Translations under genes and position numbers: made by a program | Shown here: positions 17,508-25,434 of the stretch, piece after piece | How positions within the stretch are numbered: position 1 is the first letter of the stretch | Layout of the letters: each line of letters opens with the position of its first letter | The notes under the pieces: model-generated | The model's input: the letters and a program-made list of their open reading frames with translations, nothing else | Told to the model about the DNA's origin: nothing | Databases searched by the model: none | NCBI GenBank assembly: GCA_021783515.1 | Contig: JAJXTV010000014.1 | Coordinates: 31,028-95,027, forward strand | Source: Nitrospirota bacterium | GTDB taxonomy: Bacteria; Nitrospirota; Thermodesulfovibrionia; Thermodesulfovibrionales; UBA6898 | Length of the DNA stretch: 64,000 bases | Direction: 5' to 3'

Positions 17508-18986
17508 TCAGTCATTTTTTACGAGTTGCCGTATCGCCTCTGCAAGCACCTCCCTGTCGCTGAAATGGAAACTCTTTCCCCCGATAATCTGGCAGTCCTC
17601 GTGCCCCTTCCCCGCCACAAGGACGACGTCGCCGTCGCCCGCAAGGAGCACCGCCCTTCTGATCGCTTCCCTTCTGTCGGGCTCGACGAGGTAGTTCTTT
17701 CTCACCGCGCCCGCTTCGACTGCGCCGATGATCTGCGCAGGGTCTTCGGACCTGGGATTGTCCGACGTGATGACGACGAGATCGCTCAGCTTCGTGGCGA
17801 CCGCTCCCATCCGCGGCCTCTTGCCCCGGTCCCTGTCGCCTCCGCATCCGAAGACAGTGATCACCTTTCCTTCCGTCAGGCCGCGCGCCGTATAGATGAG
17901 CCGTTCCAGCGCGTCCTCGGTGTGTGCATAATCGACAATCGCCAGGAATTTCTGCCCCGCATCGACCTTCTCGAACCTTCCCGTTACCGGCCCCGCCTCC
18001 CCGATACCGCGGAGGATATCCGTCCAGGGCACGCCGAGGACGATCGCCGCGCCTGCCGCCGAGAGGATATTGTAGACATTCGGCAGCCCCACGAGTGACG
18101 AGCGGACCGCATACCCTGCGCCCTCCGAGACGATCGTGAACCTCAGCCCGTCGAAGGAGTCCTGTATCTCGGAGGCGATCATGTCCGCTCCCGTCTCGAG
18201 CCCATAGCTGAGCGTTCGTTGTGTCTCCTGCAGACCGCCGATGTCGGAGAGCAGCCTCCTCCCGTAGCCGTCGTCGTAGTTGACGACCGCCGGACCCGAC
18301 AGCAATTCCGCGAAAAACCGCTCTTTCGCAAGAAAATAGTCTTCCATCGTCCGGTGGTAATCGAGATGGTCCCTCGTCAGGTTCGTAAAGACGCCCGCCC
18401 TGAATACCGTACCGTCCACCCGCCGCTGCGCAAGCGCGTGCGAGGAGACCTCGGAAACCACGTGGGTGCATCCGGCCTCGTGCATCCTGCGGAGGAGCTG
18501 CTGAAATTCGGGCGCCTCCGGAGTCGTGTGCTCCGCCTCGAAGACCTCTCTTCCGATCATGCTCCTGATCGTCCCCACCAGCCCGGTCTTCTTCCCCCAG
18601 GCCTCCAGTATCGACTTAAGAAGATAGGTCGTCGTCGTCTTTCCGTTCGTTCCGGTCACCCCGATTACACAGAGTGATTCGGACGGTCGGCCGTAGTAGT
18701 TGTTCGCGATCGCCGCAAGGGCCTTTCTGCTGTCCCCGACGCGGACGAGCGAGACACCCTGAGGGACCGCGCCCGCAGGCTCCCTTTCGCAGACGACCGC
18801 GGCAGCGCCTTGGGCAACGGCCGCTCCGATATAATCGTGGCCGTCCGCATGCTCGCCCCGCACCGCTACAAAAAGATAATCACGCCCCACCTTTCGCGAG
18901 TCATACGAGATTCCCTCGACAGGGGTTCCCGTTGTGCCCCGGACGCCCGACGTTTCGACTCCTCTTAATAATTCGTTCACTTTCAT
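17508..18986 (-). CDS. murE: UDP-MurNAc-tripeptide synthetase MurE (meso-diaminopimelate type)
   Basis: The 492-residue ligase adds the third amino acid of the stem peptide. ATP-loop GVTGTNGKTTTTYLL and the carbamylated-lysine region are present. The C-terminal domain carries TSDNPRSEDP; the DNPR motif is the known determinant for meso-diaminopimelate, so this cell wall is of the Gram-negative DAP type. The start overlaps ftsI by 4 bases. Confidence 0.97.
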   Translation of the reverse strand: MKVNELLRGVETSGVRGTTGTPVEGISYDSRKVGRDYLFVAVRGEHADGHDYIGAAVAQGAAAVVCEREPAGAVPQGVSLVRVGDSRKALAAIANNYYGRPSESLCVIGVTGTNGKTTTTYLLKSILEAWGKKTGLVGTIRSMIGREVFEAEHTTPEAPEFQQLLRRMHEAGCTHVVSEVSSHALAQRRVDGTVFRAGVFTNLTRDHLDYHRTMEDYFLAKERFFAELLSGPAVVNYDDGYGRRLLSDIGGLQETQRTLSYGLETGADMIASEIQDSFDGLRFTIVSEGAGYAVRSSLVGLPNVYNILSAAGAAIVLGVPWTDILRGIGEAGPVTGRFEKVDAGQKFLAIVDYAHTEDALERLIYTARGLTEGKVITVFGCGGDRDRGKRPRMGAVATKLSDLVVITSDNPRSEDPAQIIGAVEAGAVRKNYLVEPDRREAIRRAVLLAGDGDVVLVAGKGHEDCQIIGGKSFHFSDREVLAEAIRQLVKND

Positions 18987-20713
18987 TTCGACACCAGAAG
19001 CAGGTTCTTATCCTGCACGTCATCACGCGGGACATCGAGGTATGACAACGCCTGATCGGCGATGTTCCTGAAGACAGGCCCCGCCACGACCCCTCCGTAT
19101 ATCTGCCCCTTCGGCTCATACACAACGACGATCATGGCGATCCTCGGGCTGTCTGCCGGCACGAATCCGACAAAGGAGCTCACATACCTGTCTTTCGAAT
19201 ACCTCTTCGTCCGCCGGTCGATCAGCTGCGCGGTGCCGGTCTTGCCCGCCACCTTATTCCCGGCCACCGACGCCTCGGTAGCGGTCCCCCCCTCCTCGAC
19301 GACCGTTTCGAGTATCTTCTTGAAAATCGCAGCGGTCTTCGCCGAGATCACCTGCTTTCTCTCCGTCCGGCCGAACGACGCCACAGTCTGACCGTCATGG
19401 GTCCTGACCCCGGAGACGACATGAGGGCTCACCAGGTACCCCCCGTTGGCGATCGCCGAGTAGGCCCTCAGCACCTGAAGCGGCGTCACCGCCACCTCCT
19501 GCCCTATCGGGACGGCGCCGATCGAGGTCGCAGACCATCTCTCCGGTTTTCTGATCCAGCCCGAAACCTCTCCGGGAAGGTCGATGCCGGTATCGTCGCC
19601 GAACCCGTAGCGTTTCGCGTATTCATAAATCTTTTCCTTCCCGAGTCTCATCCCGACCATGATCGAGCCGACGTTCGAGGACTTCTGTATCACCTCCTGA
19701 AACGTCAGCACCCCGTGCCGGTGGGCGTCGTGCACAACCTTCCCTCCCACCTCGATGCTCCCCCTGCTCACGTCAAACGTCGACTCCGTCGTGAATATCT
19801 TCTCTTCCAGCGCCGCCGTGCCGATCACAATCTTGAATGTGGACCCCGGCTCGTAAACGTCGGTAATCGCCCTGTCCCGGACTTCGTTTCTTCCCGCCCT
19901 GTTCAGCTCGTTGAGATCATACGTCGGCCTGTTCGCCAGCGCCAGGATCTCGCCGGTAAAGGGATCCATCATAATCACCGTGCCGGCGACCGCCCTCCAC
20001 TGCGCCATCGCGCGGTCAAGTTCCCTCTCTACGATATACTGGAGCCCCTCGTCGAGCGTAAGCACCACGTCGTCGCCCTTCGCCTCCATGTTGACGCCGA
20101 GGGAAAGCGTTCGCCCGCTGGCGTCCCTTTCGAGATGTATCTTCCGCCCGGAGGTCTTCAGGTACCGGTTGTATTTCAGCTCCACGCCCTCAAGCGCCTG
20201 GTTGTCGAGTCCCACCGCGCCGATTACGTGGGCGGCGAGGGTACCTTTCGGATAAAACCGCTTTGCCTCCGGAACGAAGCCGAATCCCTCCGCAGCCTCC
20301 GTTTCCGCGTTCGCACTTATCCCGAGCAGCGCCTTCACCGCCCCGGCCTTCTGCGGCGACAGTTTTCTGTCTATCCAGGTAAACCTCTTTTCGGGCTCGA
20401 ACTTCGCCCTGACGGCCTTCGGCTCCATGCCGAGCACCGCCGAAAGCTTATTTACCTTCTCCTTGTCGATGTCGACCTCCGTCGAATCGCAGTAGAGCGA
20501 TTCGAGCTCGAGATTCACGGCAAATTCCCGCCCTCTCCGGTCGTAGATATTGCCCCTCATCGCCTGGATGTCTTCGGTCTTGATCTGCTGGAGCTTCGCC
20601 CTTTCGGAAAGGGCCTTGTGGTCGACTATCATGAGCGAAAACAGGCGGAGAAAGATCGCGAAGAACCCGAAGATGATCGCAGTATTGAGGATAATCGCCC
20701 GTTTTCTGTTCAC
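18983..20713 (-). CDS. ftsI: FtsI/PBP3 division transpeptidase
   Basis: This 576-residue class B penicillin-binding protein cross-links septal peptidoglycan. It has an N-terminal membrane anchor (AIILNTAIIFGFFAIFLRLF), the dimerisation-type pedestal starting RGNIYDRRGREFAVN, and the transpeptidase set STFK, SSN and KTGTAQ. It works with FtsW and the FtsQL proteins encoded in the same operon. ftsL lies 16 bases upstream. Confidence 0.97.
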   Translation of the reverse strand: MNRKRAIILNTAIIFGFFAIFLRLFSLMIVDHKALSERAKLQQIKTEDIQAMRGNIYDRRGREFAVNLELESLYCDSTEVDIDKEKVNKLSAVLGMEPKAVRAKFEPEKRFTWIDRKLSPQKAGAVKALLGISANAETEAAEGFGFVPEAKRFYPKGTLAAHVIGAVGLDNQALEGVELKYNRYLKTSGRKIHLERDASGRTLSLGVNMEAKGDDVVLTLDEGLQYIVERELDRAMAQWRAVAGTVIMMDPFTGEILALANRPTYDLNELNRAGRNEVRDRAITDVYEPGSTFKIVIGTAALEEKIFTTESTFDVSRGSIEVGGKVVHDAHRHGVLTFQEVIQKSSNVGSIMVGMRLGKEKIYEYAKRYGFGDDTGIDLPGEVSGWIRKPERWSATSIGAVPIGQEVAVTPLQVLRAYSAIANGGYLVSPHVVSGVRTHDGQTVASFGRTERKQVISAKTAAIFKKILETVVEEGGTATEASVAGNKVAGKTGTAQLIDRRTKRYSKDRYVSSFVGFVPADSPRIAMIVVVYEPKGQIYGGVVAGPVFRNIADQALSYLDVPRDDVQDKNLLLVSK

Positions 20714-20729
20714 ACTGTGCTCTTCCCTT

Positions 20730-21101
20730 TCACTCCTTGTTCTTCACCGTCAGTGAAGCGCGGTAAGGGCCGGGGGTCGCGTTTCTCCGGACATGGATGA
20801 CCCTTACCCTGTTTGAAAAGATGTTCTCGCCTGCGGCGAGCGTAGCGTTGCCCTGCGTGCCGCTGCGGAACGACGCGCCGATTTTTTCGAGAGACATGAG
20901 CTTTGCCCTTTCGGCAAGGAGTATGTTCCTTTCCTTGAGAGACTCCATCTTCTTTTCCTCAAGGTTCCTGAGGTCGTATGCTACCGTCACTACGCCGGAT
21001 CTGAGCCATATAAGTCCGAACAGGCACAAAAGGAGGATCACTGCACACAGAGGTTTATACAGTAATGATACCATATTGCCGTATGTTTTCGCGCCGATCA
21101 T
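20730..21101 (-). CDS. ftsL: FtsL-like division protein
   Basis: This small bitopic protein of 123 residues has one membrane helix (LLYKPLCAVILLLCLFGLIWL) followed by a heptad-like coiled coil (LRNLEEKKMESLKERNILLAERAKLMSLEKI). Sequence conservation in FtsL is weak, so the call rests on topology, size and its position between rsmH and ftsI. The C-terminal 40 residues after the coil are of unknown role. It overlaps rsmH by 4 bases. Confidence 0.88.
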   Translation of the reverse strand: MIGAKTYGNMVSLLYKPLCAVILLLCLFGLIWLRSGVVTVAYDLRNLEEKKMESLKERNILLAERAKLMSLEKIGASFRSGTQGNATLAAGENIFSNRVRVIHVRRNATPGPYRASLTVKNKE

Positions 21102-21973
21102 GTCAGCTCCGCCCCCCTGAGTTTCGCGCTCCTCGAAGAGGGATTCTCCCTGATTTCCCGGGCACCCGGGACGACCGGTTTTTTCACGAGCAGTCTCACC
21201 CTTCCCTCCTTCGCGCGGTCTCTCATGAAATTCTTCACGACCCTGTCCTCAAGCGAGTGATAGGCGATGACGCAGAGTCTGCCGCCGGGCTTCAGGACAT
21301 CCAGAGAGGCGTCGAGACCGGCCTTCAGCTCCTCGATCTCCCGGTTTACCTCGATCCTGAGAGCCTGGAATGTCTTTGTGGCGGGATGAATCCTCCCCCT
21401 TCTCCCGCAGGCCTTGGAGATGAGGCCGGCCAGTTCCGCGCAGGTGTCGATCGTGCGCCTGCTCCTCTCTGCGATGATAGCCCTGACGATCCTCGGAGCA
21501 AGATATTCCTCTCCGTATTCCCGGAGAATCCGGACGAGTTCTTTTTCGTCGTAGGTGTTGACAACGTCCCAGGCCGAAAACGCCTGGCTGCCGTCCATCC
21601 GCATGTCGAGCCTCTCTTCGGAATTGAAACTGAATCCCCTCGCCAGGTCCCTGATTTGCATCATCGAGACGCCGAGGTCGAAGAGAATGCCGTCCACCGC
21701 GCGGACATCAAGTGAATCAAGTATCGTCTTCACCTCTGAGAATCTCCCTTTCCGAAGGACCATCCGTTCATCCGCCAGGCGCCCGGCGGCCCGTGCGAGC
21801 GCCCTCTCGTCCCTGTCGATTCCGATGATTCTTCCTTCTCTGCCGATCGTCTTCATTATTTCCTCGGAGTGTCCCCCGAGCCCGACTGTTGCATCCACGT
21901 AAATCCCCCCCCGTCCGGGAGCAAGCAATTCGATCACCTCCCTCAAAAGGACCGGGAGATGCTCGACGGTCAT
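21098..21973 (-). CDS. rsmH: 16S rRNA (cytosine-1402-N4) methyltransferase
   Basis: The 291-residue SAM-dependent methyltransferase (formerly MraW) starts EHLPVLLREVIELL and has the SAM loop DATVGLGGHSEEIM. GILFDLGVSMMQIRD and RGFSFNSEERLDMRMD follow, then the C-terminal LKPGGRLCVIAYHSLEDRVVKNF. It modifies the P-site region of 16S rRNA. It is the second gene of the operon and immediately follows mraZ. Confidence 0.98.
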   Translation of the reverse strand: MTVEHLPVLLREVIELLAPGRGGIYVDATVGLGGHSEEIMKTIGREGRIIGIDRDERALARAAGRLADERMVLRKGRFSEVKTILDSLDVRAVDGILFDLGVSMMQIRDLARGFSFNSEERLDMRMDGSQAFSAWDVVNTYDEKELVRILREYGEEYLAPRIVRAIIAERSRRTIDTCAELAGLISKACGRRGRIHPATKTFQALRIEVNREIEELKAGLDASLDVLKPGGRLCVIAYHSLEDRVVKNFMRDRAKEGRVRLLVKKPVVPGAREIRENPSSRSAKLRGAELT

Positions 21974-22426
21974 TTAAAGACCGTAACCCGCAAGTTTATG
22001 TGCAATAGCCCTCTTGTCGATCTTCGAAAGATCGTTGGCCGCATCCCACTCTTTCCTGTCCCACAGGTCGATCTTGTCGAGCTGCCCGACTATCACGATA
22101 TCGGAACTCAGTCCGGAGTCTTCCCTCTGGGCCGCCGATATCAGTATCCTGCCCTGCTTGTCTATCTCCGTTTCCTGGGCCGAGCCTATCACAACTCTTT
22201 TGTAAAGGTTCACGTGCTCATCCATACTGGGAAGCGTCCTGACCTTCTCCTCGAGTTTGGACCACTCCTCCTGGGGGTAGATATGGAGGCATTTGTCAAA
22301 AAGATCATTGACAACATAGAGTTTAGGATTATAATTAGTGGAAATTATTTCTCGGAAAGGAGCCGGTATAATGACTCTCCCTTTGGGGTCCAGGCTGTAA
22401 TAATATTTTCCAGAGAAAGCTGGCAC
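21974..22426 (-). CDS. mraZ: transcriptional regulator MraZ
   Basis: MraZ is an AbrB-fold DNA-binding protein of about 150 residues that represses its own dcw operon. Two copies of the MraZ motif are present: SLDPKGRVIIPAPFRE and EIDKQGRILISAAQRE. I place the start at the GTG at 22426 (sequence begins PAFSGKYYY) because GGAGGAG lies just upstream. A GTG at 22447 would put the start inside the operator and add residues that the family lacks. Confidence 0.93.
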   Translation of the reverse strand: MPAFSGKYYYSLDPKGRVIIPAPFREIISTNYNPKLYVVNDLFDKCLHIYPQEEWSKLEEKVRTLPSMDEHVNLYKRVVIGSAQETEIDKQGRILISAAQREDSGLSSDIVIVGQLDKIDLWDRKEWDAANDLSKIDKRAIAHKLAGYGL

Positions 22427-22433
22427 GTCTCCT

Positions 22434-22457
22434 CCACTTTCTACCACTATTTACCAC
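22434..22457 (-). promoter_or_regulatory. MraZ operator, three direct repeats
   Basis: On the minus strand GTGG occurs three times at an exact 10-bp period (22457-22454, 22447-22444 and 22437-22434). The repeats read GTGGTAAATA, GTGGTAGAAA and GTGGAGGAGA. MraZ is known to bind direct repeats of this kind in front of its own gene. The third repeat doubles as the ribosome-binding site, so MraZ occupancy lies right behind the promoter. Confidence 0.88.
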
Positions 22458-22459
22458 TC

Positions 22460-22488
22460 AATATAAGGTAGATTGATTTTTATGTCAA
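22460..22488 (-). promoter_or_regulatory. sigma70 promoter of the dcw operon
   Basis: A consensus -35 TTGACA (22488-22483) and a -10 TATATT (22465-22460) are separated by exactly 17 bases. The -10 box is immediately followed by the MraZ repeats. No other strong promoter was seen inside the packed operon, so this probably drives all 17 genes. Confidence 0.85.
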
Positions 22489-22518
22489 GCGGAAAATATT
22501 GTCCGGACGCGCCTGCCC

Positions 22519-22555
22519 ACATGTAGTGGCGCTGCTCTCCACCGCCACTACATGT
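22519..22555. repeat. perfect 13-bp inverted repeat
   Basis: ACATGTAGTGGCG (22519-22531) is repeated inverted at 22543-22555 with an 11-nt spacer. It lies between the divergent dcw promoter and the plus-strand selenoprotein candidate. There is no T-tract on either side, so a protein-binding site or cruciform-type element is as likely as a terminator. Confidence 0.6.
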
Positions 22556-22705
22556 TGGCTCTCATCTCCTGTCTTGTCCCGCTCCAGATTTTGCCGGGAG
22601 TTTCCGCCGGGAACAGCCCGAAAGAAAGCGACCGCGCCGGCGGTGAGCAATCTGCAAGGGTCCCATGCGGGCTTTTCGGAGAAGGACCTGATGTAAAATA
22701 GACAA

Positions 22706-23377
22706 ATGAGACACTTGCTTCTGATAGCGCTGCTTCTCGTCCTCGCGCCCCTGACTGCCGGCGCAGCTCCTGCGATACGGTTCGACGATCTCTCCTACGC
22801 TTCCCCGGTCATCTCGCAGACGGACATGGCGGAACATACATTCGGGTTCGTGAACTCGGGCGACAGCGAACTCGTCATAGAAGACATCGCTCCATCCTGA
22901 GGCTGCACGGCCGTGATGGCTAGTTCAAGCCGTCTCAAACCGGGAGAAAGAGGCAGGATCAAAGCAACGGTCGATATCAGGGGGAGGACCGGGGTTATCA
23001 CCAAGACAGTCTCCGTCCGCTCGAACGATCCGGAGAGACCGGTGACGCTTCTGTCGCTACGGATGTCGATAAAAGACCAGACGCATATCGGTAGATACCA
23101 CCCGACGGAGATATTCAGTGAACGATGCAGGGGATGTCACGTTGACCGGGGAAAGGGGAAGAGGGGATGGAACCTCTTCAGGGCCGATTGCTTCATTTGC
23201 CATAATGCCGGCGCCAGCACATCGCTTACGCAGATGAGCAAGAAACCGAGGGGATCCCTCGAAAGGATAATACGAGAGGGGATCGAAAATACCGTGATGC
23301 CCGGGTGGGATGAGAAGCACGGAGGGCCGCTCGACGAGACGGATATCGAGTCATTGCTCGATCTGCTCTCCCGGTAG
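22706..23377 (+). CDS. candidate selenoprotein: DUF1573 domain fused to a dihaem cytochrome c
   Basis: If the in-frame TGA at 22898-22900 is read as selenocysteine (residue 65), one 223-residue exported protein results. It has a signal peptide, a DUF1573 Ig-like domain (about 25-125) and a cytochrome part with CRGCH and CFICH and a C-terminal helix after MPGW. DUF1573 proteins usually have an SCGCT motif. Here the sequence is PS-TGA-GCTA, so TGA replaces exactly the first cysteine and the frame stays open on both sides. A hairpin at 22915-22934 fits a bacterial SECIS. The alternative is a nonsense mutation. The ribosome-binding site of the ATG at 22706 is weak. Decoding as Sec is inference. 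Confidence 0.75.
22915..22934 (+). promoter_or_regulatory. SECIS-like hairpin of the DUF1573-cytochrome gene
   Basis: GAUGGCU (22915-22921) pairs with AGCCGUC (22928-22934), seven pairs with one U-G, enclosing the six-base loop AGUUCA. The apical loop begins 22 bases after the UGA, within the distance known for bacterial SECIS elements, and carries the GU expected for SelB contact. Confidence 0.65.
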
Positions 23378-23421
23378 CCAAGAATTCCGGCGCTGCCGGG
23401 CGCAATACGCCAAAGGACAGA

Positions 23422-23856
23422 TTATTGTATGTCGGGTTTAAAGACCGAGTACTCCAGGTTTCTGACTTCAAATCGTCCTTTCGAGAGCTCCCTCACCTCG
23501 CATTTCAGAAAGTCATGAAGCTTGAAGGCATCCCCCTTCCTGAAATCCGTGCCGTCATCCGCCCTGAAAGACCGGGTGACAATATGCATGCTCTGGATTT
23601 CACCCTTCACGTAATAAACCGGCTTTCCTCCGATCTTCGTTCTGCCGACAATCTCCAGACCGGATTTACTCACTTCCACGTCCACGTCCCCCCCGAACTG
23701 TTCCTTTACTTTCTTCCGGCTCATCTCCTTATATTCTCTTACAACGGCCTTCTTGATCTTTTCCTTGATGTCGCGCGGCACGTCGTTCGCTCCGGCTGCA
23801 CCGCAAACGGTAGCGGCAAGAAGCACCAGACAAACGACAATGAGTTTCCTGTACAT
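23422..23856 (-). CDS. exported protein of unknown function
   Basis: The 144-residue protein has a clear signal peptide (LIVVCLVLLAATVCGAAGA). A charged helix (REYKEMSRKKVKEQFGGD) and a beta-rich remainder follow, with VYYVKGEIQSMHIVTRSF and a single cysteine in LKCEV. I do not recognise the family. It is convergent with the selenoprotein candidate; the two ends are 44 bases apart. Confidence 0.7.
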   Translation of the reverse strand: MYRKLIVVCLVLLAATVCGAAGANDVPRDIKEKIKKAVVREYKEMSRKKVKEQFGGDVDVEVSKSGLEIVGRTKIGGKPVYYVKGEIQSMHIVTRSFRADDGTDFRKGDAFKLHDFLKCEVRELSKGRFEVRNLEYSVFKPDIQ

Positions 23857-23968
23857 AATACGCTCCTCGGCAATATTCCTGAGATAATAAATCCAGATGA
23901 GAGTTTACTCCGGCGGGGCGTGCTTGTCAATACTCGGTCCGGGGCAATCCGGACTCGAGGGGACTCTC

Positions 23969-24676
23969 TCAGTAGTGAACGGCCGACATCTTCGCGTCGA
24001 GGACCATCGCCCCGGCCGGATACAGCGCGACGGGGTTCAGGTCGATCTCCTGGAACCTTCCCGAAGCCATCAGACGGGAGACCGACACAAGGATGTCGCA
24101 GAGTGCCCCGATGTCCGCAGCAGGCCTCCCGCGATAGCCCTCCAGGAGGCGGTATCCCTTCACCTCTTTCGCCATCCTGAGCGCTTCTTCACGGTCAAGA
24201 GGCGCAAGCCCGAAGGAGACATCCTTAAAGAGCTCGACGAAGATGCCGCCGAGGCCGAACATCACGACCGGGCCGAACTGCGCGTCTACGATGCCCCCTA
24301 CGATGACCTCGGTCCCCCGGGGCGCCATCTCCTCGACAAGCACCCCTTCGGCCCCCTCGATCCGGAAAAGCTCATTGACGGCTGCCCGAAGCGCCCCTTC
24401 GTCCGCCAGACCGGTGCGCACGCCGTGCAGATCGCTTTTCGAAACGATCTTCCGTGACGAAACCTTTGCCGCAAGGGGATAGGCGAGCTGCAGTTTCTCC
24501 GGCAAGGGCTCGCCCTTCTTGACGAAGATGCCTTTCGGCACAGGCAGTCCCATTGCGGTCAGCAGCCCTTTGGCCTCGTGTTCGAGAAAGACCTTTTCTT
24601 CCCCGTTCTTCCCGCTGGCGTCGTCGACGATCCGCTGAACTTCCGCGTCAGAAAGAGATCTGTCCTGACCGTCCAC
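23969..24676 (-). CDS. ATP-grasp subunit of ADP-forming acyl-CoA synthetase
   Basis: The 235-residue protein matches the beta (ATP-grasp_5) subunit of NDP-forming acetyl/acyl-CoA synthetases: EHEAKGLLTAMGLPVPKGIF, YPLAAKVSSRKIVSKSDLHGV, EEMAPRGTEVIVGGIVDAQFGPVVMFGLGGI and EIDLNPVALY. These enzymes interconvert acyl-CoA and acid with ATP formation. The CoA-binding alpha subunit is not adjacent, so it would be encoded elsewhere or the complex partner differs. Confidence 0.9.
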   Translation of the reverse strand: MDGQDRSLSDAEVQRIVDDASGKNGEEKVFLEHEAKGLLTAMGLPVPKGIFVKKGEPLPEKLQLAYPLAAKVSSRKIVSKSDLHGVRTGLADEGALRAAVNELFRIEGAEGVLVEEMAPRGTEVIVGGIVDAQFGPVVMFGLGGIFVELFKDVSFGLAPLDREEALRMAKEVKGYRLLEGYRGRPAADIGALCDILVSVSRLMASGRFQEIDLNPVALYPAGAMVLDAKMSAVHY

Positions 24677-24995
24677 TCCGTCACCTCCCTGCTGGTATCA
24701 GGCAAATTATATCATGAATAAAATGCGGGACGCTGAAGTTGCCGGAAATACTGTAGAAAAAGATCGTGCTCTGCACAATGTCATCTGTCGAGTTGCATGA
24801 AAGCACCACAAAGGCGGGAAGAGCGGCCCGAAAAGCCTTTCGCGGCGATTCCTCAGCGCATCGGAAGCCGCCCTGCGACAAGCTCAGGGTGACAATAAAG
24901 TGAGCCTGTCGAACCATCGACGCCATGCTCTATAAGATCTTATCGCATCAGAAAGATTTGAGGGATGCTCTTCCCGCCGATTCGCAACTATAGGA
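24677..24995. other. intergenic stretch holding repeats, no gene seen
   Basis: No supported coding frame lies here. The stretch contains copy 2 of the 38-bp dispersed repeat (24805-24842). It also has a REP-like segment at about 24875-24925 in which GACAAGCTCAGGGTGACA is followed by a partial complement (GAGCCTGTCGAACC). Short reading frames across it are not preceded by ribosome-binding sites. Confidence 0.6.
24805..24842. repeat. dispersed 38-bp repeat, copy 2
   Basis: It matches 3461-3498 at 33 of 38 positions, same orientation. It sits in noncoding DNA between the acyl-CoA synthetase subunit and a small cytochrome gene. Confidence 0.65.
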
Positions 24996-25334
24996 TCACT
25001 TGCTGTGGCAGGATATACAGATATCCGAAGCAGGCTTTCTCAGCATGCCGCTCGTTCTGGCATGGGGGTCATGGCAGGTGAGACAGGACACCTTTCCCGA
25101 ATAGAGAGGAAGGTCTTTCACGACCATCGAAGGAATAATCCCGGTCTTATGTTCACCCGTCTGCAGCCTCTCTGCATGGCATCCCGAGCAGAGCTGGTCG
25201 AGGTCTGCATTCAGGAGCACCATCTTCCCCATATGGCTGGAATGGCAATACTCGCAGGGCTTCTCTACGGCAGACGCCAGGGAACACACCATAAGGAGAG
25301 CAAGACAGCCGATCAGCGCAACAACCTTTTCCAT
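24996..25334 (-). CDS. small periplasmic tetrahaem cytochrome c (doubled CxxCH domain)
   Basis: The 112-residue protein has a signal peptide and four CxxCH motifs: CEYCH, CSGCH, CLTCH and CISCH. Spacing and the sequence TCHDPHA fit the doubled CxxCH cytochrome family. It is probably a periplasmic electron carrier, and together with the seven-haem protein it supports an anaerobic respiratory lifestyle. It is divergent from larC. Confidence 0.88.
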   Translation of the reverse strand: MEKVVALIGCLALLMVCSLASAVEKPCEYCHSSHMGKMVLLNADLDQLCSGCHAERLQTGEHKTGIIPSMVVKDLPLYSGKVSCLTCHDPHARTSGMLRKPASDICISCHSK

Positions 25335-25434
25335 TCTTTTTGCCTTCCTCTTTCATTATAACGGCAAGCCGCATTGCCTGTACAGCAGAGAGGACGGGCT
25401 TGTTTTGGATTGCCGCCTTGGAATATAGTAAGAA

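Noticed and set aside
22706..22900. Reading the 64-codon frame ending at TGA as a complete small protein
   Set aside because: The frame continues past TGA with the rest of the DUF1573 motif (GCTA) and a cytochrome domain, so the short product would be a domain cut in the middle.
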